Positions 9,738-18,540 are shown, numbered from the stretch's first letter. The stretch is 64,000 nt of DNA from Tunicatimonas pelagia (GCF_030506325.1 NZ_CP120683.1:5035001-5099000); one strand, 5' to 3'. Numbers and translations are program-made. The notes: a model not told the origin generated them from the sequence alone.

Positions 9738-12349
9738 GCCTGAAGGAGCATCTGAATTTCGTTAAGCTTGAGTAGGGCCTCAATGGGGGAAAGCGCATTA
9801 ATGTCGGTATGCTGAAGGATCTCTTGTACCTGCGCCCAGCGTGGGTCTAGCTCAAACAGTTGAAGCTGGGTTTTGCTCTTAGGAATATCGGCTAGTGTAT
9901 CCGACTGGGAGTTACTGATCTTATCGCGCTCTAGGTGATGCATAATTTCGTTGGCTCGCTTTACTACTTCCGTAGGCATTCCGGCCATTTGCGCCACATG
10001 AATACCAAAGCTATGCTGACTACCTCCTTCCTGCAACTGACGAATAAACAAAATGCTATCACCTACTTCCTTTACGGCTACATTGTAGTTTTTCACCCTT
10101 GGCAGATCGCTTGCTAACTGGTTTAGTTCGTGATAATGCGTGGCAAACAAGGTTTTAGCACGGCATTTAGCATGGTTGTGCAGATACTCCACCAGCGACC
10201 AAGCAATAGAGATTCCATCGTAGGTGCTGGTGCCCCGACCGATCTCATCCATCAGTACCAGACTGCGGTGGCTTAGGTTATTCATAATGCTGGCCGTTTC
10301 GTTCATCTCCACCATAAAAGTAGACTCGCCCTTAGCCAGATTATCTGAAGCCCCTACCCGGGTAAACACTTTGTCGATCAGGCCAATTTCGGCAGCTTCG
10401 GCGGGTACGAATGAACCCATTTGAGCCATGAGTACAATCAGCGCGGTTTGGCGGAGTAGGGCTGATTTTCCGGCCATGTTTGGTCCGGTAATAATCATAA
10501 TTTGCTGCTCCTCGCTATCCAATCGGATATCATTAGGAACATAGGGCTCGCCAGGGGGTAATTGCCGCTCAATAACCGGGTGACGACCTTGTTTGATTTC
10601 AATACGATCAGAATCTACCAACTGGGGCTTAGTGTAGCGATGCGTTCGGGCAACTTCGGCAAAAGACGAAAGGCAATCGAGGCGAGCCAACGTACGAGCA
10701 TTGTGCTGCACTTCTTTCACGTAACGACCCACAAATAGTACCAGTTGTTGAAATAGTCGCTGTTCTATTTGCACCAGTTGCTCTTCGGCCGTTAGAATCT
10801 TCTCTTCGTAGGTTTTAAGCTCTTCGGTAATGTAACGTTCGGCATTCACTAGCGTCTGCTTGCGAATCCAGGCCGAGGGCACTTTTTCTTTATGAGCGTT
10901 AGATACTTCCAAATAGTAGCCAAATACTTTGTTATACGCTAGTTTGAGCGACGAAATACCGGTATTTTTTACTTCTCGTTCCCGAATTTGCGCTAAATGA
11001 TCTTTACCCGAATACGCAATGCTGCGTAGTTCATCTAACTGAGCATCAATGCCATCGTTAATCAAATTTCCTTGGTTAGCCACAATTGGTGGTTCTTCTT
11101 TTAGTTGCTGCTCAACATTGGCGACTAGCTCCTGGCAATTTGGCAATTGTTGGGCTATTTTTTCCAAGGCCGGATGCTCCGAAACCGCCAGCAATTCGCT
11201 AACCGGCATTACGTGCTGTAACGAATGCTTAAGTTGAACCATCTCCCGAGGGTTAATTCGCCCAGCGACAACTTTAGAAATTAATCTTTCTAAGTCACTC
11301 ACCGCTTTTAGATGCACTACAATCGCTTGGTGCAGTTCGGGCTGATTGAGCAGGGCTTCTACCGTGTTTAATCGCTCTTCAATTGTTTTAGGCGATTTGA
11401 GGGGTAGCACCATCCACTTTCGTAGCAAACGTCCGCCCATGGCGGTATGGGTACAATCCAGCACATCAATCAGTGGAACTCCGCCCTCGTGCTGAGCGTG
11501 GACTAGCTCCAGATTACGAATTGTAAACTTATCTAGCCACACGTAGCGGTTCGCTTCCAGCCGGGCGATGGAGGTAATATGCTGCACTTTGTGATGCTCG
11601 GTGACTTCCAGGTAGTGCAGAATGGCCCCGGCAGCAATAATTCCTTCCGTGAGGGCATCTACTCCAAATCCTTTCAGACTAGGAGTTTTAAAGTGATTGG
11701 TGAGCTTTTCGTAAGCATGGTCGTGGTGATACAGCCACTCATCGAGGCGGTAAGTTGGTAGTTCATCGCCAAATACGGTCTGAAACTGAGCGCGACAGTT
11801 CTTACAGTAGAGAATTTCGGATGGCCCGAAGCTCTGAATCAGTTTTTCCACGTACTCTTGCGAGCCGCAGGCAGTCAGAAACTCACCCGTAGAAACATCC
11901 AGCAGGGCTAAACCTAGCTGTTGTTTTCCAAAATGTACCGACGCCAAATAATTATTGTGCTTTTGATTAAGCACTTGGTCATTAAACGAGAGGCCGGGAG
12001 TTACCAACTCCGTAACCCCCCGCTTCACTACCCCTCGGGCAAACCGTGGGTCTTCTAGTTGGTCGCAGATAGCTACTCGGTAGCCCGCTCGAACTAGTTT
12101 GGTGAGATAGTTGTCTAATGCGTGGTGCGGAAACCCAGCTAGTTCTACGTTGGAGGCGGAGCCATTAGCTCGTTTCGTCAGCACAATATCCAGCACCCGG
12201 CTGGCGGTAATGGCATCTTCGCCGAAGGTTTCGTAAAAATCGCCTACTCGGAATAGCAAAATAGCTCCCGGGTACTGCGTTTTTACTCGGCTGTACTGGC
12301 GCATTAAAGGAGTATCTTTGTTGGTAGATTTTTTCTTAGTAGCAGGCAT
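9722..12349 (-). CDS. mutS: DNA mismatch repair protein MutS
   Basis: The 875-residue product recognises mismatches and small loops and recruits MutL. The mismatch-wedge motif is GDFYETFGEDA near residue 37, with the Phe and Glu that contact the mispair. The connector, lever and clamp regions follow. The ATPase has Walker A GPNMAGKS at 622-629, Walker B LVLMDEIGRGTSTYDG and the conserved ATHYHEL switch. The C-terminus (PKSKTQLQLFEL onward) resembles the usual dimerisation tail. All key residues are present and length is typical of MutS1. A good promoter lies just upstream. The stop overlaps the convergent NIPSNAP gene, so the two transcripts collide tail to tail. Confidence 0.97.
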   Translation of the reverse strand: MPATKKKSTNKDTPLMRQYSRVKTQYPGAILLFRVGDFYETFGEDAITASRVLDIVLTKRANGSASNVELAGFPHHALDNYLTKLVRAGYRVAICDQLEDPRFARGVVKRGVTELVTPGLSFNDQVLNQKHNNYLASVHFGKQQLGLALLDVSTGEFLTACGSQEYVEKLIQSFGPSEILYCKNCRAQFQTVFGDELPTYRLDEWLYHHDHAYEKLTNHFKTPSLKGFGVDALTEGIIAAGAILHYLEVTEHHKVQHITSIARLEANRYVWLDKFTIRNLELVHAQHEGGVPLIDVLDCTHTAMGGRLLRKWMVLPLKSPKTIEERLNTVEALLNQPELHQAIVVHLKAVSDLERLISKVVAGRINPREMVQLKHSLQHVMPVSELLAVSEHPALEKIAQQLPNCQELVANVEQQLKEEPPIVANQGNLINDGIDAQLDELRSIAYSGKDHLAQIREREVKNTGISSLKLAYNKVFGYYLEVSNAHKEKVPSAWIRKQTLVNAERYITEELKTYEEKILTAEEQLVQIEQRLFQQLVLFVGRYVKEVQHNARTLARLDCLSSFAEVARTHRYTKPQLVDSDRIEIKQGRHPVIERQLPPGEPYVPNDIRLDSEEQQIMIITGPNMAGKSALLRQTALIVLMAQMGSFVPAEAAEIGLIDKVFTRVGASDNLAKGESTFMVEMNETASIMNNLSHRSLVLMDEIGRGTSTYDGISIAWSLVEYLHNHAKCRAKTLFATHYHELNQLASDLPRVKNYNVAVKEVGDSILFIRQLQEGGSQHSFGIHVAQMAGMPTEVVKRANEIMHHLERDKISNSQSDTLADIPKSKTQLQLFELDPRWAQVQEILQHTDINALSPIEALLKLNEIQMLLQAQTCE

Positions 12350-12381
12350 AGTTGAGTAGCATTGATCCTTGACGAATTCTA

Positions 12382-12414
12382 CAAATGTAATTGTTCAGCT
12401 AAGGTTAGGCAAAA
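12382..12414 (-). promoter_or_regulatory. Promoter of mutS (Bacteroidota type)
   Basis: Read on the minus strand, this is TTTTG, 20 nt, then TACATTTG. It fits the Bacteroidota -33/-7 pattern TTTG-N19/20-TAnnTTTG. The -7 element ends 32 bp before the mutS ATG at 12349, implying a leader of roughly 25 nt. Confidence 0.6.
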
Positions 12415-12492
12415 GAATCTTACAGCAAAACAATTCTCTGGGCAGTTATCTTAATAAGTTACGAAATTTCGTTCACCTTTACAGAAGAATAA

Positions 12493-12584
12493 AGGTTTTG
12501 GGTGTTAGAAATTAGGTGTTGGATTTTGTTGTGAAGTCACGTAGCATTCTGGCTACTTGCTAATACCCAATCCCTAAAACCTAA
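12493..12584. repeat. Word-repeat intergenic element (GGTTTTGGGTGTTAG words), two arms
   Basis: Words of the type GGTTTTGGGTGTTAG and TTAGGTGTTGG at 12493-12530 are imperfectly complementary to CTAATACCCAATCCCTAAAACC at 12560-12584. A short hairpin (GTAGC, 6 nt, GCTAC) sits between the arms. It occupies the spacer between mutS and the divergent methyltransferase gene. Confidence 0.55.
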
Positions 12585-12622
12585 ATGCTGAACTTATTAA
12601 CTTCCGCTAACGAAACACATCT

Positions 12623-13153
12623 ATGAGAAAACTAAAGAACGAAGAACTTGGCCGACTCAGTGTGGATGAATATAAGGCTGAGGAAAAACGGCCTATTGTT
12701 ATTGTGCTAGATAATGTTCGGAGTATGCATAATGTAGGGTCGGCGTTTCGCACAGCTGATGCCTTTCGGATTGAACGGGTTTATTTGTGCGGTATTACTG
12801 CCAAACCACCCCACCGCGATATTAATAAAACGGCCTTAGGAGCTACTGAATCAGTAGCCTGGACGCATCGGGAGAAAACGAAAGAGGTAGTAGATGAATT
12901 ACGGGAAGCTGATTACAAAGTTATTTGTGTAGAGCAAGCCGATGAAAGTGTTCCCCTCCAGGATTTTATGCCCTACCGTGATTGTAAGTACTGTCTGATT
13001 TTTGGAAATGAAGTATTTGGCGTAGAAGAGGAGATCGTGGCTCAAGCCGATACCTGTCTGGAAATTCCGCAGTTCGGCACCAAGCACTCGCTGAATGTGT
13101 CGGTAAGTATCGGCATTGTAATGTGGGATTTCTTCAAAAAGCTAGAAGACTAG
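12623..13153 (+). CDS. TrmH/SpoU-family RNA 2'-O-methyltransferase
   Basis: The 176-residue SPOUT-fold enzyme should use S-adenosylmethionine to methylate a ribose in tRNA or rRNA. The three SpoU motifs are clear: NVRSMHNVGSAFRTADAF (about 34-51), LIFGNEVFGVEEE (about 125-137) and IPQFGTKHSLNVSVS (about 149-163). The knotted SAM site lies in the last two. It lacks the N-terminal substrate-binding extension of RlmB. The short form with EELGRLSVDEY at the start is common in Bacteroidota and usually annotated only as an RNA methyltransferase. Start at 12623 is the first ATG and fits the family. The target nucleotide cannot be told from the sequence. Confidence 0.9.
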   Translation: MRKLKNEELGRLSVDEYKAEEKRPIVIVLDNVRSMHNVGSAFRTADAFRIERVYLCGITAKPPHRDINKTALGATESVAWTHREKTKEVVDELREADYKVICVEQADESVPLQDFMPYRDCKYCLIFGNEVFGVEEEIVAQADTCLEIPQFGTKHSLNVSVSIGIVMWDFFKKLED

Positions 13154-13195
13154 ATATCGAGATATGAAATGTGAGAAATGAAATATGGAAGATTT

Positions 13196-13299
13196 GGCTG
13201 GGGGCAGAGTGCATGGAGTTGGGATGGGTAAGAAAATATAAATGTAAAGTCAAAAGCGTAATGCAAGAAATTCATGCTCCAAACCCTTCGCCCCCAGCC
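13196..13299. repeat. Word-repeat intergenic element (GGCTGGGGGC arms)
   Basis: GGCTGGGGGC at 13196-13205 has a perfect complement GCCCCCAGCC at 13290-13299. Inside these, GTGCATGGAGTTGGGATGGG and CATGCTCCAAACCC are approximate complements, so the whole is an imperfect long inverted repeat. It lies between the methyltransferase and Nudix genes and has no T tract. Confidence 0.6.
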
Positions 13300-13407
13300 A
13301 TTGAGCAATCGAACTACTAATGGTTGTCTATTTATTCCTGATTTAGTACACCAATTACATATTTTATTGAAATTTTCGTAAATTTTAAGGATATTTTAAT
13401 AAATGGT

Positions 13408-13965
13408 ATGGAGAAGTTAGCAGAAACTGGTAATCCGTGGCAGCGTTTGGAGCGAAAGCAGGTGTATGATAACCCCTGGATTGAAGTTTACGAAGATCAG
13501 GTTATCAATCCCAGTGGGGGGCACGGTATTTACGGAAAAGTAAGTTTTAAGAACTTAGCGATTGGTATTGTTCCGGTAGACGATGAATTACATACTTGGC
13601 TGGTGGGGCAATATCGGTACACATTGAATGAGTATTCTTGGGAAATTCCGATGGGGGGAGGTAGCAAAGAAGACGGTGCTCTTCTATCTGCCCAACGAGA
13701 ACTAAAAGAAGAAACCGGGTTAACGGCTCACCGTTGGGATAACATTATGCGAATTCATACCTCCAACTCGGTTACCGACGAAGAAGGTTTTATTTTTCTG
13801 GCTCAGGATTTAGTATACGGCGAGCCGGAATTTGAAGATACCGAAGAGATAAAGATCAAACGCCTGCCGTTGGCCTCGGCGGTTTCTTTAGTAATGGAAA
13901 GCCAAATCACCGACGCCATCAGCATCTCTGGCTTATTGAAAGTGGCCCGAATGTTCAATATTTAG
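13408..13965 (+). CDS. Nudix hydrolase, ADP-ribose pyrophosphatase-like
   Basis: The 185-residue protein has a Nudix fold with the box GGSKEDGALLSAQRELKEETGL at about residues 85-106. RELKEETGL, the metal-binding core, is intact. At the earlier position of the consensus GX5EX7REUXEEXGU, an Asp replaces Glu. The preceding segment VGQYRYTLNEYSWEIPMGG resembles ADP-sugar diphosphatases (NudF/YffH group), which cleave ADP-ribose or nucleotide sugars to AMP and a sugar phosphate. Substrate assignment is inference. ATG 13408 is the only good start. The gene stands alone between two word-repeat spacers. Confidence 0.87.
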   Translation: MEKLAETGNPWQRLERKQVYDNPWIEVYEDQVINPSGGHGIYGKVSFKNLAIGIVPVDDELHTWLVGQYRYTLNEYSWEIPMGGGSKEDGALLSAQRELKEETGLTAHRWDNIMRIHTSNSVTDEEGFIFLAQDLVYGEPEFEDTEEIKIKRLPLASAVSLVMESQITDAISISGLLKVARMFNI

Positions 13966-13966
13966 T

Positions 13967-14040
13967 GAATAGTCCACAGTCGACAGTCCACAGATTTTTT
14001 TATAAAACCGTGGACCATCGACTATGGACTGTTGACTATA
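13967..14040. repeat. Word-repeat intergenic element (GTCCACAGTCGACAG words), two arms
   Basis: AGTCCACAGTCGACAGTCCACAG is followed, after a T-rich loop, by GTGGACCATCGACTATGGACTGTTGACTA. The second arm is the imperfect complement of the first. The hairpin fills almost the whole spacer between the Nudix stop and the GTG start of the MATE gene. It could act as a terminator or mRNA stabiliser. Confidence 0.65.
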
Positions 14041-14058
14041 TACTGCTAACTTGCAGCT

Positions 14059-15411
14059 GTGTCTACGCAGCCCTATCGAACCCACGTTAAAAAAACTTTT
14101 CTGATTGCCTATCCGGTTATGCTCAGTCAGCTAGGGCACATACTGGTGGGAGTAGCCGACAGTATTATGGTAGGTGAGTTGGGCACTCAGCCATTAGCAG
14201 CAGTTTCACTGGCGAACAGCCTGTTTGGGTTGGTGCTTATGTTTGGCATTGGCTTATCCATCGCCATTACTCCGCTAGTAGCCGCGGCTGATGGTGAAGG
14301 CAACACCCAGCAGGTAGGTCGCGTATTTCGGCACGGGGCAATAATCAACACAATAGCGGGCTTCATTTTCTGTGGACTCACCGTGGCGAGCGGGACTTTT
14401 TTGCCCTTTATGAATCAGCCCGAACAGGTAGTAACTCTAGCGGTGCCCTACCTCAATATACTGGCGTATTCCCTGATTCCCTTTATGGTGTTCCAGACTT
14501 TTCGGCAGTTTGCAGAGGGGTTATCCTTCACGCGCACGGCCATGCTAATCACTGTAAGTGCAAATGTTATAAACATTACACTCAACTACTTACTAATCTA
14601 CGGTTACTTCGGGTTTCCTGAACTCGGCCTAAATGGAGCCGGAGTAGCCACGCTGGTAGCGCGCACGCTAATGGCAATTGCAATGGGCTGGTACGTGCTG
14701 CGGGCACAGTGGTTTCCTACGGTAGGAAGGTGGTTAGCAGAACTTCGCTCTTCTCTCTTCGTGAAGATGCTAAAAATTGGCGTGCCCACCGGTTTGCAAT
14801 ATATCTTTGAAGTAGGAGCATTTGCCGCTGCCTCCATTATGATGGGTTGGTTAGGAGCTACTGCATTAGCGGCTCATCAGATTGCGCTCAACTTATCGGC
14901 AGTAAGCTACATGGTAGCTACCGGGTTGGCAGCAGCGGCTACCGTGCGGGTGGGTAACCAACTAGGGCAGAAAGACTTTCCCAACTTGCGTCGGGTAGGG
15001 TTTAGTGCTATTCTAATGAGTTTGGCACTGATGAGCCTGTCTGCTTTCGCTTTTATTACGCTAAACCATTGGTTGCCTTCGTTGTATATCGATGAACTTC
15101 CGGTGATTGAACTAGCGGGTTCGCTATTAATTATCTCGGCGTTTTTTCAACTATCAGACGGATCTCAGGCAGTAGCTTTGGGAGCATTACGTGGCATGGC
15201 CGATGTAAAAGTGCCTACGATTATTACCTTAATCGCCTACTGGGTAATTGGCCTACCCAGTGGCTACGGATTTGCTTTTGGGCTAGGATGGGGGCCGCAA
15301 GGCATCTGGATTGGGCTACTACTTAGCCTAATCATCGCGGCAGTGTTACTAACCCTCCGGTTTCATCTAATTACTCGGCGGAAGCAGGAACGATATACGC
15401 CGGTAGTGTAA
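14059..15411 (+). CDS. MATE family multidrug/Na+ antiporter
   Basis: The 450-residue membrane protein has about twelve hydrophobic helices in two six-helix halves, as in NorM/MATE exporters. These expel cationic drugs or metabolites in exchange for H+ or Na+. The N-terminal helix text LIAYPVMLSQLGHILVGVADSIMVG is family-typical. The second half contains the matching GVPTGLQYIFEVGAF and MVATGLAAAATVRVGNQLG. The start is GTG at 14059, which gives a normal MATE N-terminus; the next ATG at 14119 would cut into helix 1. It is directly preceded by a hairpin element. The transported compound is unknown. Confidence 0.93.
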   Translation: MSTQPYRTHVKKTFLIAYPVMLSQLGHILVGVADSIMVGELGTQPLAAVSLANSLFGLVLMFGIGLSIAITPLVAAADGEGNTQQVGRVFRHGAIINTIAGFIFCGLTVASGTFLPFMNQPEQVVTLAVPYLNILAYSLIPFMVFQTFRQFAEGLSFTRTAMLITVSANVINITLNYLLIYGYFGFPELGLNGAGVATLVARTLMAIAMGWYVLRAQWFPTVGRWLAELRSSLFVKMLKIGVPTGLQYIFEVGAFAAASIMMGWLGATALAAHQIALNLSAVSYMVATGLAAAATVRVGNQLGQKDFPNLRRVGFSAILMSLALMSLSAFAFITLNHWLPSLYIDELPVIELAGSLLIISAFFQLSDGSQAVALGALRGMADVKVPTIITLIAYWVIGLPSGYGFAFGLGWGPQGIWIGLLLSLIIAAVLLTLRFHLITRRKQERYTPVV

Positions 15412-15436
15412 AACTATCGTTTAAGTATTTCTTTGT

Positions 15437-15444
15437 TATTTTTG
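15437..15444 (+). promoter_or_regulatory. Candidate -7 element upstream of yaaA
   Basis: TATTTTTG matches TAnnTTTG and lies 91 bp upstream of the yaaA ATG. No convincing -33 element was found, so this is a weak prediction. Confidence 0.3.
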
Positions 15445-15534
15445 AAAGTCTTTTACAGATTTAGTGCTTTATGAGACAATAGTTCAGAAAAGTAACTATC
15501 AATTACCCCCTATCAATTTTCAATTAGCCAAGCT

Positions 15535-16308
15535 ATGCTCACCATCTTATCTCCTTCCAAAACCCAAGATTTTTCCGATAGCTCGATTGATGTCAGTAAG
15601 TTGCCTAACAGCACTCCGGCTCTGCTAGATGAATCGGAAAAGCTTGTCCGAGAACTAAAGAAAAAGTCAGTAGAAGATATTGCCCAGCTAATGAGTGTTA
15701 GCGAAAAAATTGCCATCCTCAATCATGAGCGATTTCAACATTTCTCTTTACCATTTACTGAAGAGAATGCTCGACAGTCTTTATTAGCATTCAAGGGCGA
15801 TGTGTACACCGATATTGCGGTAGATGAATACACTGAGCAGGAATTTACTTTTGCCCAGAATCATCTGAGAATTATTTCGGGCTTATACGGCTTGCTACGG
15901 CCATTAGATTTGATGCAGCCTTACCGATTGGAAATGAAGACTTCACTGGAAAATCCTCGAGGTGAAAACCTATATAAATTTTGGGGCGACCGCATCACCG
16001 AACAGCTTAACAGTGCTCTGAAAACCCAAAACACTCCAGTACTAGCGAACCTAGCTTCTAATGAATATTTCAAAGCGATCAATACTAAGCAGCTAGCCGG
16101 AGAAGTAGTTACCCCAGTATTTAAGGAACACAAAGACGGTAAGTACCGAGTGATAGCGATTTACGCCAAGCGGGCTCGGGGCAAAATGGCGAATTTCATC
16201 ATCCGTCAAGCGATTGATCAACCAGAGCAGCTAAAAACATTTACCGAGGGTGGCTACGAATACAGCGATTCACTCTCTTCAGAACAAAAGTGGGTGTTTG
16301 TTCGCTAA
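15535..16308 (+). CDS. yaaA: Peroxide stress protein YaaA (DUF328)
   Basis: The 257-residue cytoplasmic protein matches the YaaA/UPF0246 family over its whole length. It opens MLTILSPSKTQDF, includes FKGDVYTDI and SGLYGLLRPLDLMQPYRLEM, and ends in the basic segment IYAKRARGKMANFIIR. In E. coli YaaA belongs to the OxyR regulon and lowers free intracellular iron, protecting DNA from hydroxyl radicals. The fold binds DNA through a helix-hairpin-helix-like motif. ATG 15535 is the first start and gives the family N-terminus. Nothing in the flanking DNA shows peroxide control here, so the role is inferred from the family. Confidence 0.93.
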   Translation: MLTILSPSKTQDFSDSSIDVSKLPNSTPALLDESEKLVRELKKKSVEDIAQLMSVSEKIAILNHERFQHFSLPFTEENARQSLLAFKGDVYTDIAVDEYTEQEFTFAQNHLRIISGLYGLLRPLDLMQPYRLEMKTSLENPRGENLYKFWGDRITEQLNSALKTQNTPVLANLASNEYFKAINTKQLAGEVVTPVFKEHKDGKYRVIAIYAKRARGKMANFIIRQAIDQPEQLKTFTEGGYEYSDSLSSEQKWVFVR

Positions 16309-16391
16309 TTGATGATTAGTGAACAATGGCTAATCTGTACACTCGTTAATTACTACTCTTCATTAGTCATTCATTATCAATCATTAATTAT
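16309..16391. repeat. Word-repeat intergenic element (ATGATTAGTGAACAATGG words), two arms
   Basis: TTGATGATTAGTGAACAATG after the yaaA stop is imperfectly complementary to CATTAGTCATTCATTATCAATCATTAA just before the dehydratase ATG. The vocabulary is the same as at 44146-44222. It covers the entire spacer. Confidence 0.6.
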
Positions 16392-17336
16392 ATGCCTATT
16401 ACTCTCTCTGATATTCGGCAAGCGGCTGAGCGAATTCAGCCGCTAATTCATCGTACTCCGGTACTGACCAGCGAAACGCTAAACCGCAAATCTGGAGCTA
16501 AATTGTTCTTTAAGTGCGAAAACTTTCAGCGAGCGGGAGCTTTCAAAATGCGGGGTGCCGCCAATGCTGTACTCTCTCTTTCTGATGCTGACCGGGCGAA
16601 AGGCGTAGCTACCCACTCGTCGGGCAATCACGGGCAGGCGTTGGCCAAAGCGGCTCAGTCGGTAGGTGTGCCCGCCTACATCGTAATGCCCCGCACTGCC
16701 CCCAAAGTGAAACAACAGGCCGTAGCCGAATACGGAGCCGAGATTATTTTCTGCGAACCTACGTTGCAAGCCCGGGAGGATACACTAGCAGAAGTGATTG
16801 ATCGAACCCAAGCTACTTTTGTGCATCCGTACAATAACGAACGGGTAATAACCGGACAAGCTACCGCTGCTCTAGAGTTGATTGAAGATACGAACGAATT
16901 GGATGTAGTGATGGCTCCGGTTGGTGGTGGTGGACTGTTGAGTGGCACGGCACTGAGCACTCACTACTTACTACCTCGAGCGAGAGTAGTTGCTGGCGAA
17001 CCCACCGGGGCCGATGATGCTTACCGATCGCTACAAGCGGGGCATATTATTCCCTCGGAACAGCCCAACACTATTGCCGATGGCTTACTCACTTCATTAG
17101 GCGATAAAACGTTTCCCATCATTCAAGAACACGTGAAAGAAATTATTACCGTAAACGATAAAGAAATTGTGGTGGCAATGCACCTGATTTGGGAGCGAAT
17201 GAAGATTATTATTGAACCCTCTTGCGCGGTTCCGCTAGCAGCGTTATTTAAGCGGGCTGATGATTTTGCTGATAAGCAAGTTGGTATTATTCTGACGGGG
17301 GGTAACGTAGATTTATCTTCGCTACCGTTTTCTTAA
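16392..17336 (+). CDS. Threonine/serine dehydratase or serine racemase-like PLP enzyme
   Basis: This 314-residue fold II PLP enzyme has the Schiff-base lysine at Lys52 in GAFKMRGAAN. The substrate loop SSGNHGQALAKAA lies near residue 77. The phosphate-binding glycine loop is VGGGGLLSG (177-185), and a GGNVD segment at the C-terminus contacts the cofactor. It lacks the C-terminal ACT regulatory domain of biosynthetic threonine deaminase (IlvA). It is therefore the catabolic dehydratase or serine/aspartate racemase type, converting threonine or serine to the 2-oxo acid and ammonia or epimerising serine. The sequence alone does not separate these. It is followed in the same direction by a HisA-like gene. 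Confidence 0.88.
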   Translation: MPITLSDIRQAAERIQPLIHRTPVLTSETLNRKSGAKLFFKCENFQRAGAFKMRGAANAVLSLSDADRAKGVATHSSGNHGQALAKAAQSVGVPAYIVMPRTAPKVKQQAVAEYGAEIIFCEPTLQAREDTLAEVIDRTQATFVHPYNNERVITGQATAALELIEDTNELDVVMAPVGGGGLLSGTALSTHYLLPRARVVAGEPTGADDAYRSLQAGHIIPSEQPNTIADGLLTSLGDKTFPIIQEHVKEIITVNDKEIVVAMHLIWERMKIIIEPSCAVPLAALFKRADDFADKQVGIILTGGNVDLSSLPFS

Positions 17337-17490
17337 AACTTCTCATTTTGCCACTTTTTGAAATTTTTTTGCATTTCCTTAGAGGATTGATTGTAAAAAA
17401 TGCTTTTCTTTAGGAACGGTTGCTTAATCATCCGAATTTTTTTGTCAGTTGTACGGTTATACTTACCCGCTTTACGATAAGAAACGATAT

Positions 17491-18246
17491 ATGCAGTTTC
17501 GAAAAATTGAAATTATTCCTTCTATTTCTATTCTCAACAATAAAATCACTCGCTTAAAGCAAGGTGATTTCGATCAGGAACAAATCTACTCGGAAAGTCC
17601 GATCGATTTGGCGAAAAAATTTGAAGATCACGGTATCCGTAGTTTACAACTGGTTGATTTAGACGGAACCCGTGCAGGAAAGCCGGTAAATTATCATATT
17701 CTGGAAGCCATTGCCGGCCATACTAATCTGGAGATAGATTTTGCCGGAGGAATCAATACCGACGGAGCCGTAAACAAGGCTTTTGATTACGGAGCCAAGA
17801 AAATTACGGCAGCTACTGCCGCGGTAAATCGTCGTATTGAGTTTGCTTCTTGGATTATGTCCTACGGGCGAGAAAAAATTGCATTGGGGGCTGATGCCAT
17901 TAGCGATACGCCGGAAGGTCGGCGAGTAGCTATTCAGGGTTGGCAAAAAGGAACTCAGATTGATCTGTTTGAGCACGTTGAGTACTTCTACAGCCGAAGT
18001 TTGAAATTTTTGAAGACCAGCGATATTTCTAAAGAAGGCCAAGCTGAAGGGCCGGCCTTCAACTTGTACCGCGATCTGATGGAAAAATTTCCCGGCATCA
18101 AACTTATTGCTAGTGGAGGAGTACACCGGATAGAAGACATTGAACGTTTGCAGGAAATTGGTTTACACGGAGTAGTGTTTGGCCGGGCCTACTACGAAGG
18201 CATGATCTCTCTGAAAGAAATTGAACGCTTTGTGGTAAGTCAGTAA
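17491..18246 (+). CDS. HisA-like (beta/alpha)8 isomerase paralogue lacking the first catalytic Asp
   Basis: The 251-residue protein is alignable with HisA (ProFAR isomerase of histidine synthesis) along its length. Shared segments are VDLDGTRAGKPVN (55-67), DFAGGINTDGAV (83-94), the second-half phosphate loop LIASGGVHRIEDI and VVFGRAYYEG. The N-terminal strand reads IEIIPSISILNNKITRL, where canonical HisA has IIPAIDLLDGK. Ser13 thus replaces the Asp that serves as one of two catalytic residues. The second Asp seems kept (Asp135 in LGADAI). The start is ATG 17491; an upstream ATG at 17449 adds 14 residues with no family match. No other his gene is near. It may be an altered-function paralogue or a degraded HisA; the reaction is unknown. 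Confidence 0.75.
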   Translation: MQFRKIEIIPSISILNNKITRLKQGDFDQEQIYSESPIDLAKKFEDHGIRSLQLVDLDGTRAGKPVNYHILEAIAGHTNLEIDFAGGINTDGAVNKAFDYGAKKITAATAAVNRRIEFASWIMSYGREKIALGADAISDTPEGRRVAIQGWQKGTQIDLFEHVEYFYSRSLKFLKTSDISKEGQAEGPAFNLYRDLMEKFPGIKLIASGGVHRIEDIERLQEIGLHGVVFGRAYYEGMISLKEIERFVVSQ

Positions 18247-18390
18247 TCCTTACCGCCTATCATTTTTTCCTATTTATCAGGTTTGCCTAATACCAGCTCA
18301 CTATTCGTGGTAGTGAATGTTTATTGCCAGTACGTAGATATTATGTTCGAGATCTCGACTCGTTAACTACGCCTAGCTTCGTTAACGTTT

Positions 18391-18540
18391 GGAATGACGT
18401 GAAGGAAAAACTCTCACTCAATCCGTCATTCCTAACGAATGTGAATTGGATCCACCGTAGACGCGGAGCTGGCCAGACCGCGTCTACGGTGGATCTGACA
18501 CGCTATCGTCCATTGTGGATGCAATCGCGATGACGGTACT
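18391..18540. repeat. REP-like double hairpin element
   Basis: The 456-bp spacer 18247-18702 has no convincing gene but contains a structured element. The first hairpin has arms GGAATGACG (18391-18399) and CGTCATTCC (18424-18432). The second is a perfect 18-bp inverted repeat, 18449-18466 with 18478-18495, around an 11-nt loop. The text CGTCATTCCTAACGAATGTGA resembles dispersed GTCATTCC-type intergenic repeats seen in many bacterial genomes. There is no T run, so it is not a classic terminator. The upstream part 18361-18390 has two GTTAAC sites. Bases 18541-18702 hold the probable promoter region of the next gene, with nothing recognised. Confidence 0.6.

Noticed and set aside
13970-14040. 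Possible CRISPR-like repeat array
   Set aside because: The repeated words are degenerate, arranged as inverted arms, and lack regular spacers or any cas gene.
17659-18126. A 155-codon antisense frame inside the HisA-like gene
   Set aside because: The sense strand encodes an alignable TIM barrel; the antisense text has no family features.
18324-18533. A 69-codon forward open frame in the gene-free spacer
   Set aside because: It runs through the perfect hairpin of the REP-like element and has no protein-like pattern or start signal.
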